Part shown: positions 10,983 through 23,373 of the stretch, piece after piece | Numbering within the stretch: position 1 is the first letter of the stretch | Layout: every line of letters begins with the position of its first letter | Assembly (NCBI RefSeq): GCF_005239225.2 | Contig: NC_133287.1 | Span: 601,493-665,492, forward strand | DNA length: 64,000 bases | Direction of reading: 5' to 3' | From: Populus alba | Lineage: Eukaryota > Streptophyta > Magnoliopsida > Malpighiales > Salicaceae | The notes under the pieces: generated by a model | Told to the model about the DNA's origin: nothing | Database searches by the model: none | What the model saw: the letters and a program-made list of their open reading frames with translations, nothing else | Translations under genes and position numbers: made by a program

Positions 10983-12218
10983 ATTGAGACAAGTTATGCC
11001 TAGCATTATTAGTGCTAACCAGACAACTTTCATCTTTAGTAGGCAAATCTTAGATGGCTTCATGATAGCAAATGAAGTTATATAAAATGTAAGGAAAAGT
11101 GGGCATCATGGTTTTGTTATGAAAGTGTACTTCCATAAGGCTTTTGATTTAGTTATTTGCTTGTATCTAGAGGAAGTGATGTCATACATGGGTTTGGGAA
11201 AGAGGTGGATTTTTCTTATTCATGAATGCATTACGGGATCTAAATTATCAATTCTTACTAATGGCTCTCCAAGCATGGAGTTTAGAGTCCATCGTGGTCT
11301 ATGTCAAGGCGACCTACTGTCGTCTTTTTTTACATAGTTGTGGAAGGGTTATCAGTTCTATTCAACAAAGCTTCAAATTATGGTTTATTTAAAGGAATTA
11401 ATTGCAAAAATGACATGCATCTAAGTCATCTGCAATATACATATGATACCTTAGTGTTTAGTCCTAATGACTTCCATTCGATATCAACTACTAAAAGGGT
11501 TTTGAGGTGGTTTAAGCTAGCTTCAAGTCTGAAGGTCAACTTTCATAAAAGTTATTGGTTGGAATCAACCTAGATGATGAATATACGACAAAAAATGGTA
11601 AATGTAATAAATTGCAAATGAGACTAAATCCCAATCCCGTACTTAGGACTTCTATTAGGAGCAAATCCAAAATGACTCTCCACTTGAAAACTTGTAATAA
11701 ATACCATCTGAACAAGATTAGGTCTATGGAAAGGATGCTTATTGAGCATGGCAAAAAAAAAAGTCTTATTAAAATTATGGTGCCCTCCCTCCTCTTATAT
11801 TACATGTATGTGTTTCTTATGCTAGGTCACCACTTCAATTAAAAAGAGATTCTTATGGTGTGGCGATTTAAAAGATAAAAAAAAAATTATAACATTACAT
11901 AGCATATATTAGTCGGGGAAAGAATAGAGAAGGTCTAGACATTGGTTCACTAGAAGGCAAGAACAAGGATTTGCTATTTAAAAGGCTATGGTTAATCTTG
12001 GAGGACGACAAGAGCTTATTAGTAAAGAGTATTAGATTTCTTTCACTAAAGGCCTACCAAATACTTCATCCATCTATTTCAGAAACATGGCAATCCATAA
12101 ATTCTACCATTAGCACAGACTTTGCAATTAGAGAGGCTTTGAAGAATAATTGTTGGTATTGGGCTGGCAATGACAAATACATCAACTTCTAGACAAATAA
12201 ATAGTTATCTTATGGGAT
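10976..12218 (+). mobile_element. LINE (L1-type) reverse transcriptase remnant, unit B, left part
   Basis: Plus-strand broken frames resemble L1-type ORF2 reverse transcriptase. They include 'PSIISANQTTFI' near 11,005, 'FHKAFD' (usual FEKAFD) near 11,130, and 'GLCQGDLLSSF' near 11,300. The catalytic site 'LQYTYDTLVF' near 11,440 has lost the first Asp of the usual ADD. A later 'GSLEGKNKDLLFKRLWL' region lies near 11,945-12,000. Stops and frameshifts show it is dead. The coding similarity starts at the junction with STIG1-b without a gap. The LINE is interrupted at 12,218 by Copia-2 and resumes at 17,013. Confidence 0.8.
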
Positions 12219-12364
12219 AGTTGAGAAATAATTAGGAGGCTTAACCTAATAGGTTAGCCAACCCTTTCTATATATATGAGTAGGGCAATATACAATAGTA
12301 AAGGTGGAGATTACCACATAAGAATATGACTACAATATTTCCTATATAATTACATTCTATAATA
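12219..12364 (-). repeat. 3' LTR of Copia-2
   Basis: 146 bp, identical to 16,862-17,007. On the minus strand it runs TATTATAG...CTCAACT, not the usual TG...CA. Confidence 0.93.
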
Positions 12365-12371
12365 CGCCCCC

Positions 12372-15300
12372 TCAAGCTGAGGGTGGAGGATCAACCCGAA
12401 GCTTGAATTTAAAAGTAGTAAATGAAGCAGCAGGTAGTGGCTTAGTGAAGACATCGGCAAGTTGATCCTGAGAGGAAATAAAACGAATCTGAATCTCCTT
12501 CTTCGCAACTCTATCTCGGACAAAATGATAATCAATCTCAATATGTTTTGTGCGAGCATGAAATATAGGGTTTGCGGACAAATACGTGGCACCAAGGTTG
12601 TCACACCAGATAATAGGAGCAGAATGAGTCAGAATCTGAAGATCCGTTAACAAGTACTGAAGCCAGATAACTTCAGCCGTGCCATCGGCTAAGGCTTTGT
12701 ACTCAGCTTCCGTCGAAGAACGAGCAACAGTGCGTTGCTTACTCGATTTCCATGAAAATTGGCGTCTGACCAAAGAACACAAGATAACCACCTGTAGACT
12801 TTCTATCCTCAATACTACCTGCCCAATCTGCATCTGTAAAACCGTGTAAAGCAAAGGAAGAGCTGCGAGTAATATGTAAACCATGTGATGCCGTACCACG
12901 GAGATAACGCAAGATGCGTTTCACGGCAGCCCAATGGGATTCTGTAGGAGCATGCATAAATTGACAGACCCGGTTAACAGCAAAGCAAATATCCGGGCGT
13001 GTGAAAGTGAGATATTGGAGAGCACCAACAAGTTGCCGAAAACGAGTAGCATCAGAAAACAATGGATCCGGCATAATGGTGGCTTTGGATGCCGAAATAG
13101 GAGTATCAACTGGTTTACAGGATAACATACCAGCTCGTGTGAGGATATCAAGTGTATATTTATGTTGACAAAGCATAAGTCCCAGACTAGTACACTGCAC
13201 TTCAATACCCAAGAAATAATGAACATCACCCAAATCCCGAAGTTTAAATTCAGAGCTCAGTAGCTGAATGAGTCGTTGTAGCAGAGTTCCATTATTACCC
13301 GTAAGCAGAATATCATCAACATAAACCAAAAGATAACAAATGTCACTACCAACCGAGAAGATAAACAATGAGGTATCCACTTTAGAAGCACGGAAACCAA
13401 TGGATAATAGAAAATCATTCAGACGAGTGTACCAAGCCCGCGGAGCCTGTTTTAACCCATATAGAGATTTATGCAATCGACATACATGACCTGGGAGTGC
13501 AGAAATCAACAAAACCTGGAGGTTGTTTCATGTAAACCTCTTCATCAAGGACTCCATTTAGAAATGCATTATGAATGTCAAGCTGATGAATTTTCCAACC
13601 ACTCGAAACTGCAATGGAGAACACTAAGCGGACTGTTGCCTGTTTGATAACAGGACTAAAAGTTTCTGAGTAATCAATACCTTCTTGCTGAGTGAAGCCC
13701 CTAGCAACCAGGCGCGCCTTATACCTCTCAATGCTACCATCAGATTTGCGTTTAATTTTGTAGACCCATCGGCTACCAACAACATTCATGGACGGATGAA
13801 ATGGCACTAAAGTCCATGTTCTGTTTGCGCGTAAGGCCTGAATTTCCTCTCGCATAGCATTATGCCACGCCTCATATCTGTTAGCATCAGGAAAAATAAG
13901 TGGCTCATGTGAGGGAGGAGAAGATACCCGACTGAAGGAAGCAGCAGAGGTGGCTGCCGTGGTGGTGATCAGCGCTGTCTTGGGCTGTCTCGGACGAAGA
14001 ACCATGGGGTGTTTAGGAGCAGCGGGACATGGAGTAGCAACACCTGTACCTGGAATGTGCTGAAGAGGATAAGAGGAGAGATCAACACAAAGTTGCAGAC
14101 CAGGAGGTGAAGCCGGGGAGGTGCGAGGTTGTGCCGCAACTGAATCCTGCAAGTCAGAACCTGTTCCTGCACAATAATCATTGGAAAGACAAGCATGTGG
14201 TGATAGTATGGCTGTGTGGGGTGGTGAGGCAGGGTCGGCTAAATCAACGGGCAGGGGAGCAAGCTGGGGGGTTGCGGCAAGGGGCAAAGGTGAGTTGTGT
14301 GTTTTGCCGAGTTGGGAAGGAAGAGGCTGAAAACAGGAAGGGGGTTGCAGTGATGGAAGATAGGTAGGTGGAGTGAGGGGAACCGGGGGTGTTGTTACCT
14401 GTTCAGACTTTTGAAAAGGAAAGACACATTCATGAAAACGAACATGACGGGAGACATAGACACGACTAGACTCTAAATCAAGACACCGATAACCAAGATG
14501 AGACGAGCTATAGCCTAAAATCTAATTTATGAGCATGATATGGACGTAAAAATGGAAAACAAAGACACCCAAAAGTGCGTAGAAAATTATAATCAGGAGT
14601 GCGATGAAACAGACACGCAAAAGGAGATTTATTTTGAAGAACAGGAGTAGGCATGCGATTAATAAGATAGACCGATGATTCCATAGCATAGTTCCAAAAA
14701 CGCAATGGGGCATTACACTGTCCTAAGAGGGTTAGGCCAGTTTCGACAATATGTCTATGACGACGTTCAACTGTGCCATTTTGTTCATGAGTATGAGGAC
14801 AAATTAATCGATGATGAATACCAATTGTTTGAAAAAATGTATTTAATTTACGATATTCACCACCCCAATCAGTTTGAAACAGATTTAATTTTAAGAGAAA
14901 ACTGACGCTCAACAAGTGTCTGAAAACGTTGAAACGTGGAAAATACATCAGATTTCGCAACAAGCGGATAATACCAGATATATTTAGTGTGCGCATCAAC
15001 AAAGATAACAAAATAACGAAAACCATCAGAAGAAAACATTGGAGCAGGACCCCAAACATCACTATAAATTAATTCAAGTGGGGTAGAAGTTTTGTGACCC
15101 GTCGGTCGTAATGACAAACGGGATGACTTGCCTAAAGGACATGCTTGACATTGAGTAAAAGATCGTTTAGACGTACAAATAATTTTATTATCAGAAACTA
15201 ACAAATTTAGAATGCGAGGAGTTGGATGACCTAAACGACGATGCCACAAGTCGGCAGTCGCGGAAATGCAAGGAGACCAAAAAGCTTGAGGAACTGACGT

Positions 15301-16830
15301 AGCCGAGGACTCGGAGAGAACATAAAGACCATCATGACTCCGACCGGAAAGAAGAACTTCCTTGGTGACGAGATCCTTCACATAAAACACAGAATCGTGA
15401 AATTCAAAATAAACATGATTATCACGACAGAATTTCTGAACAGATAACAACGGTTTGGTAATGTGAGGCACACGAAGAACATTAGTTAATGTAAACAAGC
15501 GTTTGGGGGAATATAAAGTAGTATGTCCAACATGGGATATGTCAAGGGCCTTACCATCACCAACATGCAAGAAATCATTACCAAGATAAGGAGCAGAATC
15601 AGTTAGAGTTGCAAGATCAGGCGTCACATGTTGATTCGCGCCGGTGTCGGGAAACCAAGTCGTTGCAGCAGAATCATTCGCAACAGCAAGGTGAGCAGAG
15701 GGCTGTTGTGTGCTGCTGCGAAACTGATAGCATTGAAGAGCTGAATGGCCAGGAGTGGAACATAATTGGCAGCGGACATGTCCAGACCACTGCCCCTGAT
15801 TTGGCCGAAAATCTGCAGCAGAGGTGCGCCTGTTCTGCCACTGATTTTGCCTCCAATCTGCAGCGGAATGACCTCTGTTTGGGGCCTGAAATCGGTTGGT
15901 GTTTGAGCGCCAATTACCTCTAGAACGTCCCCTGTTTCGGCTGTGATTAGTCATGGCATAATAAGCAGAATTCGGAGGTGTTGGCAGCAATGGTGGCTGC
16001 TGCGGCAGAGAAGAGGAAGACAGCAGTGATGAAGAGGATGAACCGACAGCCATGGAGTGAAAAGAGTTCTTGTGCAGAAACTCATGGGTAAGGAGATGGC
16101 TATGAAGATCAGCATACGATAGCGGTTCAGCCTTGGTTATGAGACTAGTTACCAAGTCTTTGAACTCACCGCGAAGTCCACGAAACACATAGAGATTGAA
16201 ATCTTCAAGGGACATTGGGCGACCAGCAGCAGCCAATTCGTCAAATAACGATTTTGCTTGCTGCATATACATACTAACCGATGCATCACCTTGCCGAAGG
16301 TCTTGAAAGGAGCCATGTAGTTGCATGATCCGAGAATTAGATGGAGAGGCAAGTGCCTTCTCAAGCGTGCGCCAAACACAATGTGAAGTAGAACAATCGA
16401 CGACAAGATGCAGCACATCCACGGAAAGAGAGGAGAGAAGAGCACTCAAAATAAGTTGATCTTGTTGCTTCCAACGAAGAAAAGAGGGGCTGATGGCAGA
16501 AGAAGAATCAGCCGAAGCATCAATCATATGAGATGGAGGACACGGCAAGGAGCCGTCAACAAACTAAAAAACACCTTGACCAAGGAGATATGGCTTCATC
16601 TGCATTCTCCAATAAAGATAGTTGGTGTTCGTAAGTTTCAACGACACAACATGGTGGGTGTTTGATAGAGGAACCATTGGAGATTGTGTTCCCATAAGAG
16701 GCAGAGGAACGGCAGAGCCAGCAGCAGGAAGAGGGCTGGCCGGTGATGATGCATCACCGGTGGAGGGAGAGGTTGGAGCAACGGCGGCAGGAGGAGAGTC
16801 CATGGGGGAGAAAATTAGGGCCGGCTGCAA
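12372..16830 (-). pseudogene. Copia-2 gag-pol, nearly complete but with frame breaks
   Basis: Minus-strand polyprotein. The N-terminus (16,830-16,564) ends at an in-frame TAG that directly continues into the next frame (16,548-14,869). That frame holds Gag, a zinc-knuckle-like region, protease (PDTGANQHV), the pre-integrase region (LWHRRLGH) and the start of integrase. Integrase continues at 15,062-14,508 ('TDWGGEYRKL'). RT starts in 14,287-13,469 ('[17 protein letters not shown]') and continues with YVDD and RNase H start in 13,512-12,739. RNase H and tail are in 12,899-12,372 ('ADVFTKPL'). Three joins (near 14,878, 13,505 and 12,757) look like one extra base in a short homopolymer. The break near 14,510 seems a real small deletion. 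Confidence 0.9.
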
Positions 16831-16861
16831 AGAGAGAAAATATTAGGAGGCTCTGATACCA

Positions 16862-17007
16862 AGTTGAGAAATAATTAGGAGGCTTAACCTAATAGGTTAG
16901 CCAACCCTTTCTATATATATGAGTAGGGCAATATACAATAGTAAAGGTGGAGATTACCACATAAGAATATGACTACAATATTTCCTATATAATTACATTC
17001 TATAATA
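16862..17007 (-). repeat. 5' LTR of Copia-2
   Basis: 146 bp, identical to the left LTR, abutting the initiator tRNA-Met-type primer-binding site at 16,850-16,861. Confidence 0.93.
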
Positions 17008-17012
17008 GGGAT

Positions 17013-17830
17013 GTTAAAAAATCTTTATCCACGTCTATTTTTCTTGTCCACAACACCTTCATCATGTTTGCTAGATATTGGGGAGTACGTCTCAGCTTAG
17101 TGGAAGTGGAGGCTATATTGGAAAAGATACATACGACTATTAAAAGAGGAGCAGTTACATAGTATGCCTCAACTGCTAGTAGGTATAACTTTGCATAAAA
17201 ACAGAGATGATACAAGAATGTGGGAAGGAGAAGTAACTGGTGTTTATACTATCTAGTCCGAAAGTGATTTAATTGATAACATCTATTATTCAGGAAACTT
17301 CCCTTACTCTTCCCTCTTGTGGAAATTCCACACCAAAGATCAAAATGTTCATATGACTGTTACTGCATGGCAGAGTGTGTGCTAGAGCCTTCCTAGCGTA
17401 TCATCATTTGATACATCCCAACCAAGAAATATATCCCTTTTGTGAACATGAAACAAAAACACATGGAGACTGTGGTAACAATTTCAAATTAGTTTGGCAT
17501 CTTTGGGTGCATGCTGAATAGAATAGATCAAATCATCATTTAATGGTTGGACATGGAAAAAGACAAGTTCTAGTGAAGTGCCTTAATGATGTTATTGTAT
17601 AGCATTTTATAGGGGTATTTGGATTGCAAAAAACAAGCTAATCTTTGAGGATAAAATGTCAGATTGGAATTTATAGTTTCAGCTCATTCTCCATCTTCTA
17701 ACATTTTGATTAAAGGCTTGAAACAATAACTTTACATACACAGGGAATGATTCAATTAGAGGCCTTGACGGTATTTTATCATGGACTAATAAGTGAAGTG
17801 TTCTTGATTTAGAAACTTAGCAAAACTTCT
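17013..17830 (+). mobile_element. LINE remnant, unit B, right part
   Basis: Continuation of the LINE after the Copia-2 insertion, matching 839-1650 of unit A. It includes the zinc-binding RT-associated region (about 17,320-17,520) and a tail resembling 'iWiarNklIFed' near 17,620-17,655. The 3' end is not defined; no poly-A tail or target duplication was seen. Confidence 0.7.
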
Positions 17831-18780
17831 TTTTTGCACATCCTTTAATGTTTTGAATTCTCACTCCTCTCTTTTATTTCCATCTCACTCACATATTTTT
17901 TAAGTTTCAAACAGTGCTTAATTTCTCGTGTGCGGATCTAATCCAACCCAAAATATTGAAATGTTCAATTAAGGTTTTCACATTTCAGGTGCTTGTTGAT
18001 CTCTAGTTTTTGACGAAAACAATCGAACCACTTGGTCATACTGGTGAGCTAGAAACTTAGGATACAAATTAAAATAATGTTGTCTAACAATCCTGATGAA
18101 TTAAGGTCAACGAGAGGCTATGTGGAAGTGCTCCCATAACGGTTTTTAAAGTTCGTCAAACACGCAGGGTGCCTTGTACGATTTGCTTGAGAAAAATGAA
18201 ACAAGAAAAGTCAGCTAAAGATGCTTGCTGAAAAAAGACTCTAATAATCTGTGTTGACATGTAATTATGGTAGCAAGAAGTTACAATTATCCTTGCCTTT
18301 TCCTATTTTATATCAACTATCATGCATATACTTGACAACAACACACAGTGAGTGCGGAACGAAATCAATTGCTAATTGTTTTAACACTGCATCCACCTCG
18401 GTGAATTGACACGCTGATCAGCTTAAATTAGAAAAAAAAAATATCTAGTTAATCTGATAATATTATTGATCCAATCAAATTTAATTAGAATATAATTATC
18501 AATTCACGGACTTTTAAAAAAAAATTATTAAAATAATATTATTTTAATTATGTTTTTTTAATTAACTTGGTGATCAAGGCATTGCCCCAGTCGAACATCT
18601 GATGGAGTTTTAAAACTATGCCAATTATAATGAATGCTTACGTGTGAAAAAAAAAAAAACAACGATAACCAGTAACCAGGAGGTGATCACCTACCTAATC
18701 CAAGACCTAATTTTGGATATATTATTCTTTCAAAGCCTAACTTGGTTTGCTACTAGATTTCGACATTAACTTGGAAAAAA
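17831..18780. other. Spacer upstream of STIG1-a, unit B
   Basis: AT-rich, no gene. It aligns with 1651-2610 almost base for base apart from one-base run-length changes, and carries the STIG1 upstream block at about 18,035-18,275. Confidence 0.6.
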
Positions 18781-19028
18781 AAAAAGTTGAATAAGACCAC
18801 TCCACTACTAGCACACAACATGAGAAACCATGCAATTTCCTTTCAAATTCGAGTTGCTTTCATACGATGAGGAACCCTTTATAAATACCTCATCAAAGCC
18901 TTCATTCTTCTCCATTAAATCATCCATATCTTAACCCCTCTCAATCTCTCCTCCATCAATACTTCAATATCTTCTTGAGGTATACACATTTTACTTGCCT
19001 AGCTCGGTTAATTTCTAATACAAACACC
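18780..19028 (+). promoter_or_regulatory. Promoter of STIG1-a, unit B
   Basis: Shared 'gaataagaccactccacta' block near 18,789 and TATA box (tataaata, 18,880-18,887) about 145 bases before the ATG. A CT-rich leader follows. Confidence 0.6.
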
Positions 19029-19487
19029 ATGAAGTTTCTTAAGATATTCTTTTTGCTAGCCATGCTCATGTCTTTAGCCATTAATCTTTCTGCTACACCG
19101 TCTGAGGAAGAATCATTCCTTGACTTTGATAACGAAGATGAGGAAAACTCTGATCTTCCACAGCCTGAGAACCAAGAAACAACTTCATCTTTACGAGGGG
19201 CAAACCGCTTTCTGGCCCAGACTCGGGGTGTCATGACATGTGACAAGTACCCTAGGGTTTGTCGTGTCAAGGGCAGCCCTGGTCCAGATTGCTGCAAGAA
19301 GAAGTGTGTGAATGTGATGACAGACAGGCTCAACTGCGGCATGTGTGGTAAGAAGTGCAAGTATCCGGAGATTTGCTGCAAAGGTCAGTGTGTGAACCCG
19401 ATGTCTGACAAGAAAAACTGTGGGGGTTGCGGCAACAAGTGCAAGAAAGGGAGTAAATGTCAGTATGGAATGTGCAGCTATGCATAG
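19029..19487 (+). CDS. STIG1-like secreted cysteine-rich peptide (STIG1-a, unit B)
   Basis: Single-exon gene for 152 residues. Residues 1 to about 23 form a hydrophobic signal peptide (MKFLKIFFLLAMLMSLAINL). An acidic variable region follows (about 24-50), then 'SSLRGANRFLAQ' and a C-terminal domain from about residue 70 with 16 cysteines, including two CC pairs (DCC, ICC) and repeated 'C-x2-C' spacing. This is the Stig1 family layout, whose members (tomato STIG1, Arabidopsis GRI) are apoplastic peptides; tomato STIG1 binds a pollen receptor kinase. Which process this copy serves cannot be read from the sequence. The start is the ATG at the signal peptide; an in-frame ATG 54 bases upstream would precede it with non-hydrophobic residues. 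It is the intact twin of 2862-3324. Copia-1 is inserted about 330 bases downstream. Confidence 0.93.
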   Translation: MKFLKIFFLLAMLMSLAINLSATPSEEESFLDFDNEDEENSDLPQPENQETTSSLRGANRFLAQTRGVMTCDKYPRVCRVKGSPGPDCCKKKCVNVMTDRLNCGMCGKKCKYPEICCKGQCVNPMSDKKNCGGCGNKCKKGSKCQYGMCSYA

Positions 19488-19816
19488 AAATCCATGGCTC
19501 CATGCGTGCACGTATATATCTACTTGATCTCGGACCAAACAAGTAGAGATTTGCAGCTTAAATTGAATTTGATTGTAGTAGAAACAGCTACATCTATACA
19601 TATGTAGTTAGTAGCATAGTCGTTTGGGCAAGGAAAAAAGCCGAAAACGATCTTCCAATCATCGGCTTCGCTAGCTGGGGTTTTATTTATTCTTTCAATT
19701 CAATGCCTTATTGTAAGAAGGGGTATATATATCCTTAATTCTTCATGAATTGTTTCAAGTTATTCTTCTATATAAGGTTTATAGTTAATATTTTTCGTTT
19801 TTTCATTTTTCTACTA
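19488..19816. other. 3' flank of STIG1-a, unit B
   Basis: Probable 3' UTR and spacer up to the TTTAT target duplication (19,817-19,821). Nothing else is seen. Confidence 0.6.
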
Positions 19817-19821
19817 TTTAT

Positions 19822-20045
19822 TGTTAACTACACGGCAACTATTGCAATATGCCAAGCAAAACTGGAATAGATAATTATTGAATAGAAATGTTAGCTATTA
19901 AATAGCCTTATAAAGATAACAGAAAGACCACAAATTCAGCCCATTATCTATGCTAACAGAAGTGGTAACGTGTACAATGGAAATAAGAAAAAGTCTTCCT
20001 AGTAAATAGGAACTTTATTTGCAGAACAAAGAATAATTCTTATCA
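19822..20045 (-). repeat. 3' LTR of Copia-1, unit B
   Basis: 224 bp, with the same two diagnostic substitutions from its partner LTR as in unit A. Confidence 0.95.
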
Positions 20046-20078
20046 AATCCCTCCCTTAAACTTACTGTCATTCAACAG

Positions 20079-23000
20079 TTAGTTTATACTATCAGCATCG
20101 CAGACACCCATCATCCTTCGAAGTCTTTGAAAAACATCGACCTTTAATGGTTTGGTCATTATGTCTGCTACCTGATCCTTGCTCCCACAATGAATTAAAG
20201 CAATCGAACCTTCCTTCGTGAGATTTCGTAGAAAATGATACCTCACATCGATATGTTTACTTCGACCATGCATCACAGGATTCTTGGACAACTTGATGGT
20301 TGAACTGTTATCACATCTGATCAAAGTACAAGTCTCATTATTGTATTCAAACTCCTTCAGTACTCTTTTCATCCATATGGCTTGACACGCACAAACTGCA
20401 GCTGCTATAAATTCTGCTTCTGTAGTGGACAATGTGACAATAGGCTGTTTCTTTGAACTCCACGTTACAGCACCTGAACTTAATAAAAACACATAACCAC
20501 TTGTGCTCTTTCGATCTTCCATATCTCCTGCATAATCACTATCAGTGAAAGCAAGAAGTCCATCATCTCCAACTTTTCTGTAGTAAATACCATAATTTAC
20601 CGTTCCTTTTAAGTACCGAAGAACTCGCTTTGCAGCCTGTAAATGCAACTCAGTTGGTCTTGACATGAATCTGCTTATAAGACTTGTGGCAAACATCATA
20701 TCCGGTCTTGTGGCAGTGAGATACATCAAACTTCCCACAATTTGTTTAAAATATGTCTCATCTATAGTAGTACCATTTTCATCTTTATTGATCTTAAAAC
20801 CTGGGATAATTGGACTGCTCACTTCATTACTTTCAAGCATTCCAAATCTCTTTAAGATTTCAAGAGCATAATTTCTTTGATATATAAAAATACCATCCGC
20901 TTGTTGAAGCACTTCTATGCCAAGAAAAAATCTCATGCTCCCCAAATCAGTCATATCAAACTCTCTCATCATTGAATTTTTGAAATCGCACATCATATTT
21001 TTATCATCACCAGTAAAAATCAAATCATCAACATAAATACTTACAATGATGATTTTTCCTGCTGCATTCTTCTTTGTGAAAAGTGTTTGCTCACTATCAC
21101 ACTTCTGAAATCCCTCCTTGATAAAGTGTCCCTCAATTCGACTAAACCATGCTCGTGGAGCCTGTTTTAATCCATACAGTGCTTTGTGTAATTTGTAGAC
21201 CAAGTGTTCCTTTCCTTCTATCTCGTAACCCCTTGGTTGCTTAATATAAACTTCTTCGCTTAGTTCTCCATAAAGAAAAGCTGACTTGACATCTAGCTGA
21301 AAAATCTTTCATCCCTTTTGTGCTGCCAGGGCAATGATCATTCTCACAGTGTCCATTCTTGCTACTGGTGCAAAAACCTCCGTGTAGTCTATTCCATGTT
21401 TTTGCGAATAGCCTTTAGCTACAAGCCGTGCTTTGTGCTTGTCGATTTCGCCATGTTCATTGTATTTGGTCTTGTATACCCATTTGACACCAATTTTCTT
21501 TGCTCCGGTGGGCAATTCACGCAAGGACCATGTGTTATTTTTTTTAATTGAGCTGATCTCAATGTCCATAGCTTGTCTCCACTTTGCATCCGTTACTGAA
21601 TCTTCAAAATAAAGAGGATCCCCTGTTGACATATTCTGAACAATATGTGCTTCGTCTTCTATTTTCTCATCGGCCAAGAGGACATAATCATGCAGGTAAG
21701 AGGGAGGACGTCGTGTTCTTTGATTACGTAATCTCTCTGTATCATCATTAAACATGTTACTGCTTTCACCCTCTTCTCCCTCAAATTCACTCACCCGTGC
21801 CCTTCCCTGAAGTTCATTCACCCGTGTATCAATTTCCCTTGCATCACTCACCTTGCATCATTTTCACTCACCATTTCATCACTGTCCCCATGATTCTCAC
21901 TATTTTCATGCACTCGATCCCCATTATTTTCACTCACCTTTATGTTGCTTTCCCCATGAATTTCAGTGTCTGCACTCACCCTCTCTACTTCATCACTGTT
22001 ATTTTCTCCCAATCTAAATCTAACAAGATTTGGCTCTCATAACATACATCCCAATTCCATTGTTCATCCTCCTCAAAAAATAACATCTCTACTAACAACA
22101 AATTTTTTTTGCTAATGGATCAAATAAACGATAACCCTTTGATTCTTCACTCACCCTAACAAAACACATGGAAAACTTCTGTCATCTAATTTACCTCTTT
22201 TAGCAGCAGGGACATGCACATGAGCTAGGCAGCCGAATACCCTGAAATGCTCAACAGAAGGCTTCACACCACTCCACGCCTCTTGTGGTGTGATATTCTT
22301 CACTGCCAAAGTAGGACAACGATTCAAGACATAAAAAGTCCATTTCACAGCTTCAGGCCAGAATGTTTTTGGAAGCTTTTTATCAGATAGCATCGATCTA
22401 AACCATATTCATCACCGTACGATTTTTTCCTTTCAGCCACCCGTTTTGTTGTGGCGTGTAAGCATTTGTGAGCTGCCTTTTGATGCCCATTTTGTTGCAG
22501 TAATCTGTGAAATCAATGGAAGTAAACTCCCTCCCCTGTCAGTGCGTAAGCATTTGATGCTCAAACCTCTCTCCTTTTCCACCATTGTTGTAAACAATTT
22601 GAAACAACACAGTGCTTCACTCTTTGCTGTCAACAGGTATACCCATGATTTACGGCTAAAATCATCAATAAAACACAAGGTATACCTTTTTCCACCATTT
22701 GAAGTAGGAGATATTGGGCCACATATATCTGCATGAATGAGCTCCAAAGGCTGACTTGCTCTCCACGTTGTCCTTGTCTGCATATCACCACTCTGTTGCT
22801 TCCCATTGATACAATTTATACAGACAGTATGTGATTCTTGAAGCCTAGGAAGACCACGAACCATCCCCTTTTGTTGCAAAACTTTCAAGCCTGAATAACT
22901 AAGGTGACCGTATCTTCGGTGCCACAAAAAAAACAGATCATTTGTGCTTGTATAAGAGCACCATTTCTGATGACACTTTAGCAGCAGCTGGTGTATGAGA

Positions 23001-23373
23001 CAGCAGTATAAACATTCGGTTTATACTCATTTTGGTCTGAATAATCAGACCCTTTAGAGGGTGATATAATTTGCAAAAACCATGTTGAATTAAAATAGCC
23101 AAACCCTTCTCTTGTAATTGGCCAATGCTCAAAAGATTGTTTTTGAGTTCTGGGACATAATATACCTCATTCACAACATGAGTAATTCCATTCAGAAATA
23201 ACTTAATACTGCCCTTCCCAATCACATTCATTTTGCTATTGTTGCCCAATTTTACTGAATGAACAAAACTCTCATCAAGATTTATGAACATACCTCTGCT
23301 GCCACACATGTGATTTGAACACCCGGAGTCAAGAAACCACGCTTCAATTTGTTCAGTTTCAGCTGACTCAGTG
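20079..23373 (-). pseudogene. Copia-1 pol (unit B): protease, integrase, RT, RNase H
   Basis: Minus-strand frames. 23,373 to about 22,938 holds protease (LDSGCSNHM) and pre-integrase. 22,927-22,433 holds the integrase core. 22,393-22,151 is integrase C-terminal. 21,851-21,309 is the start of RT. A long clean frame 21,203-20,079 (374 residues) carries RT with YVDD and the whole RNase H domain to the end of the polyprotein. That part is intact here but broken in unit A, while the integrase part is cleaner in unit A. So each copy is damaged at different single-base runs. The frame is cut at 23,373 by the nested element. Confidence 0.9.

Larger units (their letters stand above)
12219..17007 (-). 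mobile_element. Copia LTR retrotransposon with short LTRs, 'Copia-2'
   Basis: A 4.79-kb element on the minus strand inserted in the LINE remnant. Its 146-bp LTRs (12,219-12,364 and 16,862-17,007) are identical by eye. The 5-bp target duplication is GGGAT (12,214-12,218 and 17,008-17,012); the empty site is visible in unit A at about 834-838. The primer-binding site (minus strand 'tggtatcagagc', 16,850-16,861) directly abuts the right LTR, and a polypurine tract lies at 12,365-12,383. Short LTRs and domain order suggest the Ale/Retrofit group (inference). Identical LTRs and absence from unit A indicate a very recent insertion. Confidence 0.95.

Noticed and set aside
10976..11490. A fresh 5'-truncated LINE insertion into STIG1-b
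   Set aside because: The rest of STIG1-b does not follow the LINE, no poly-A tail or target duplication is seen, and the following DNA repeats from window position 1; a duplication junction explains it better.
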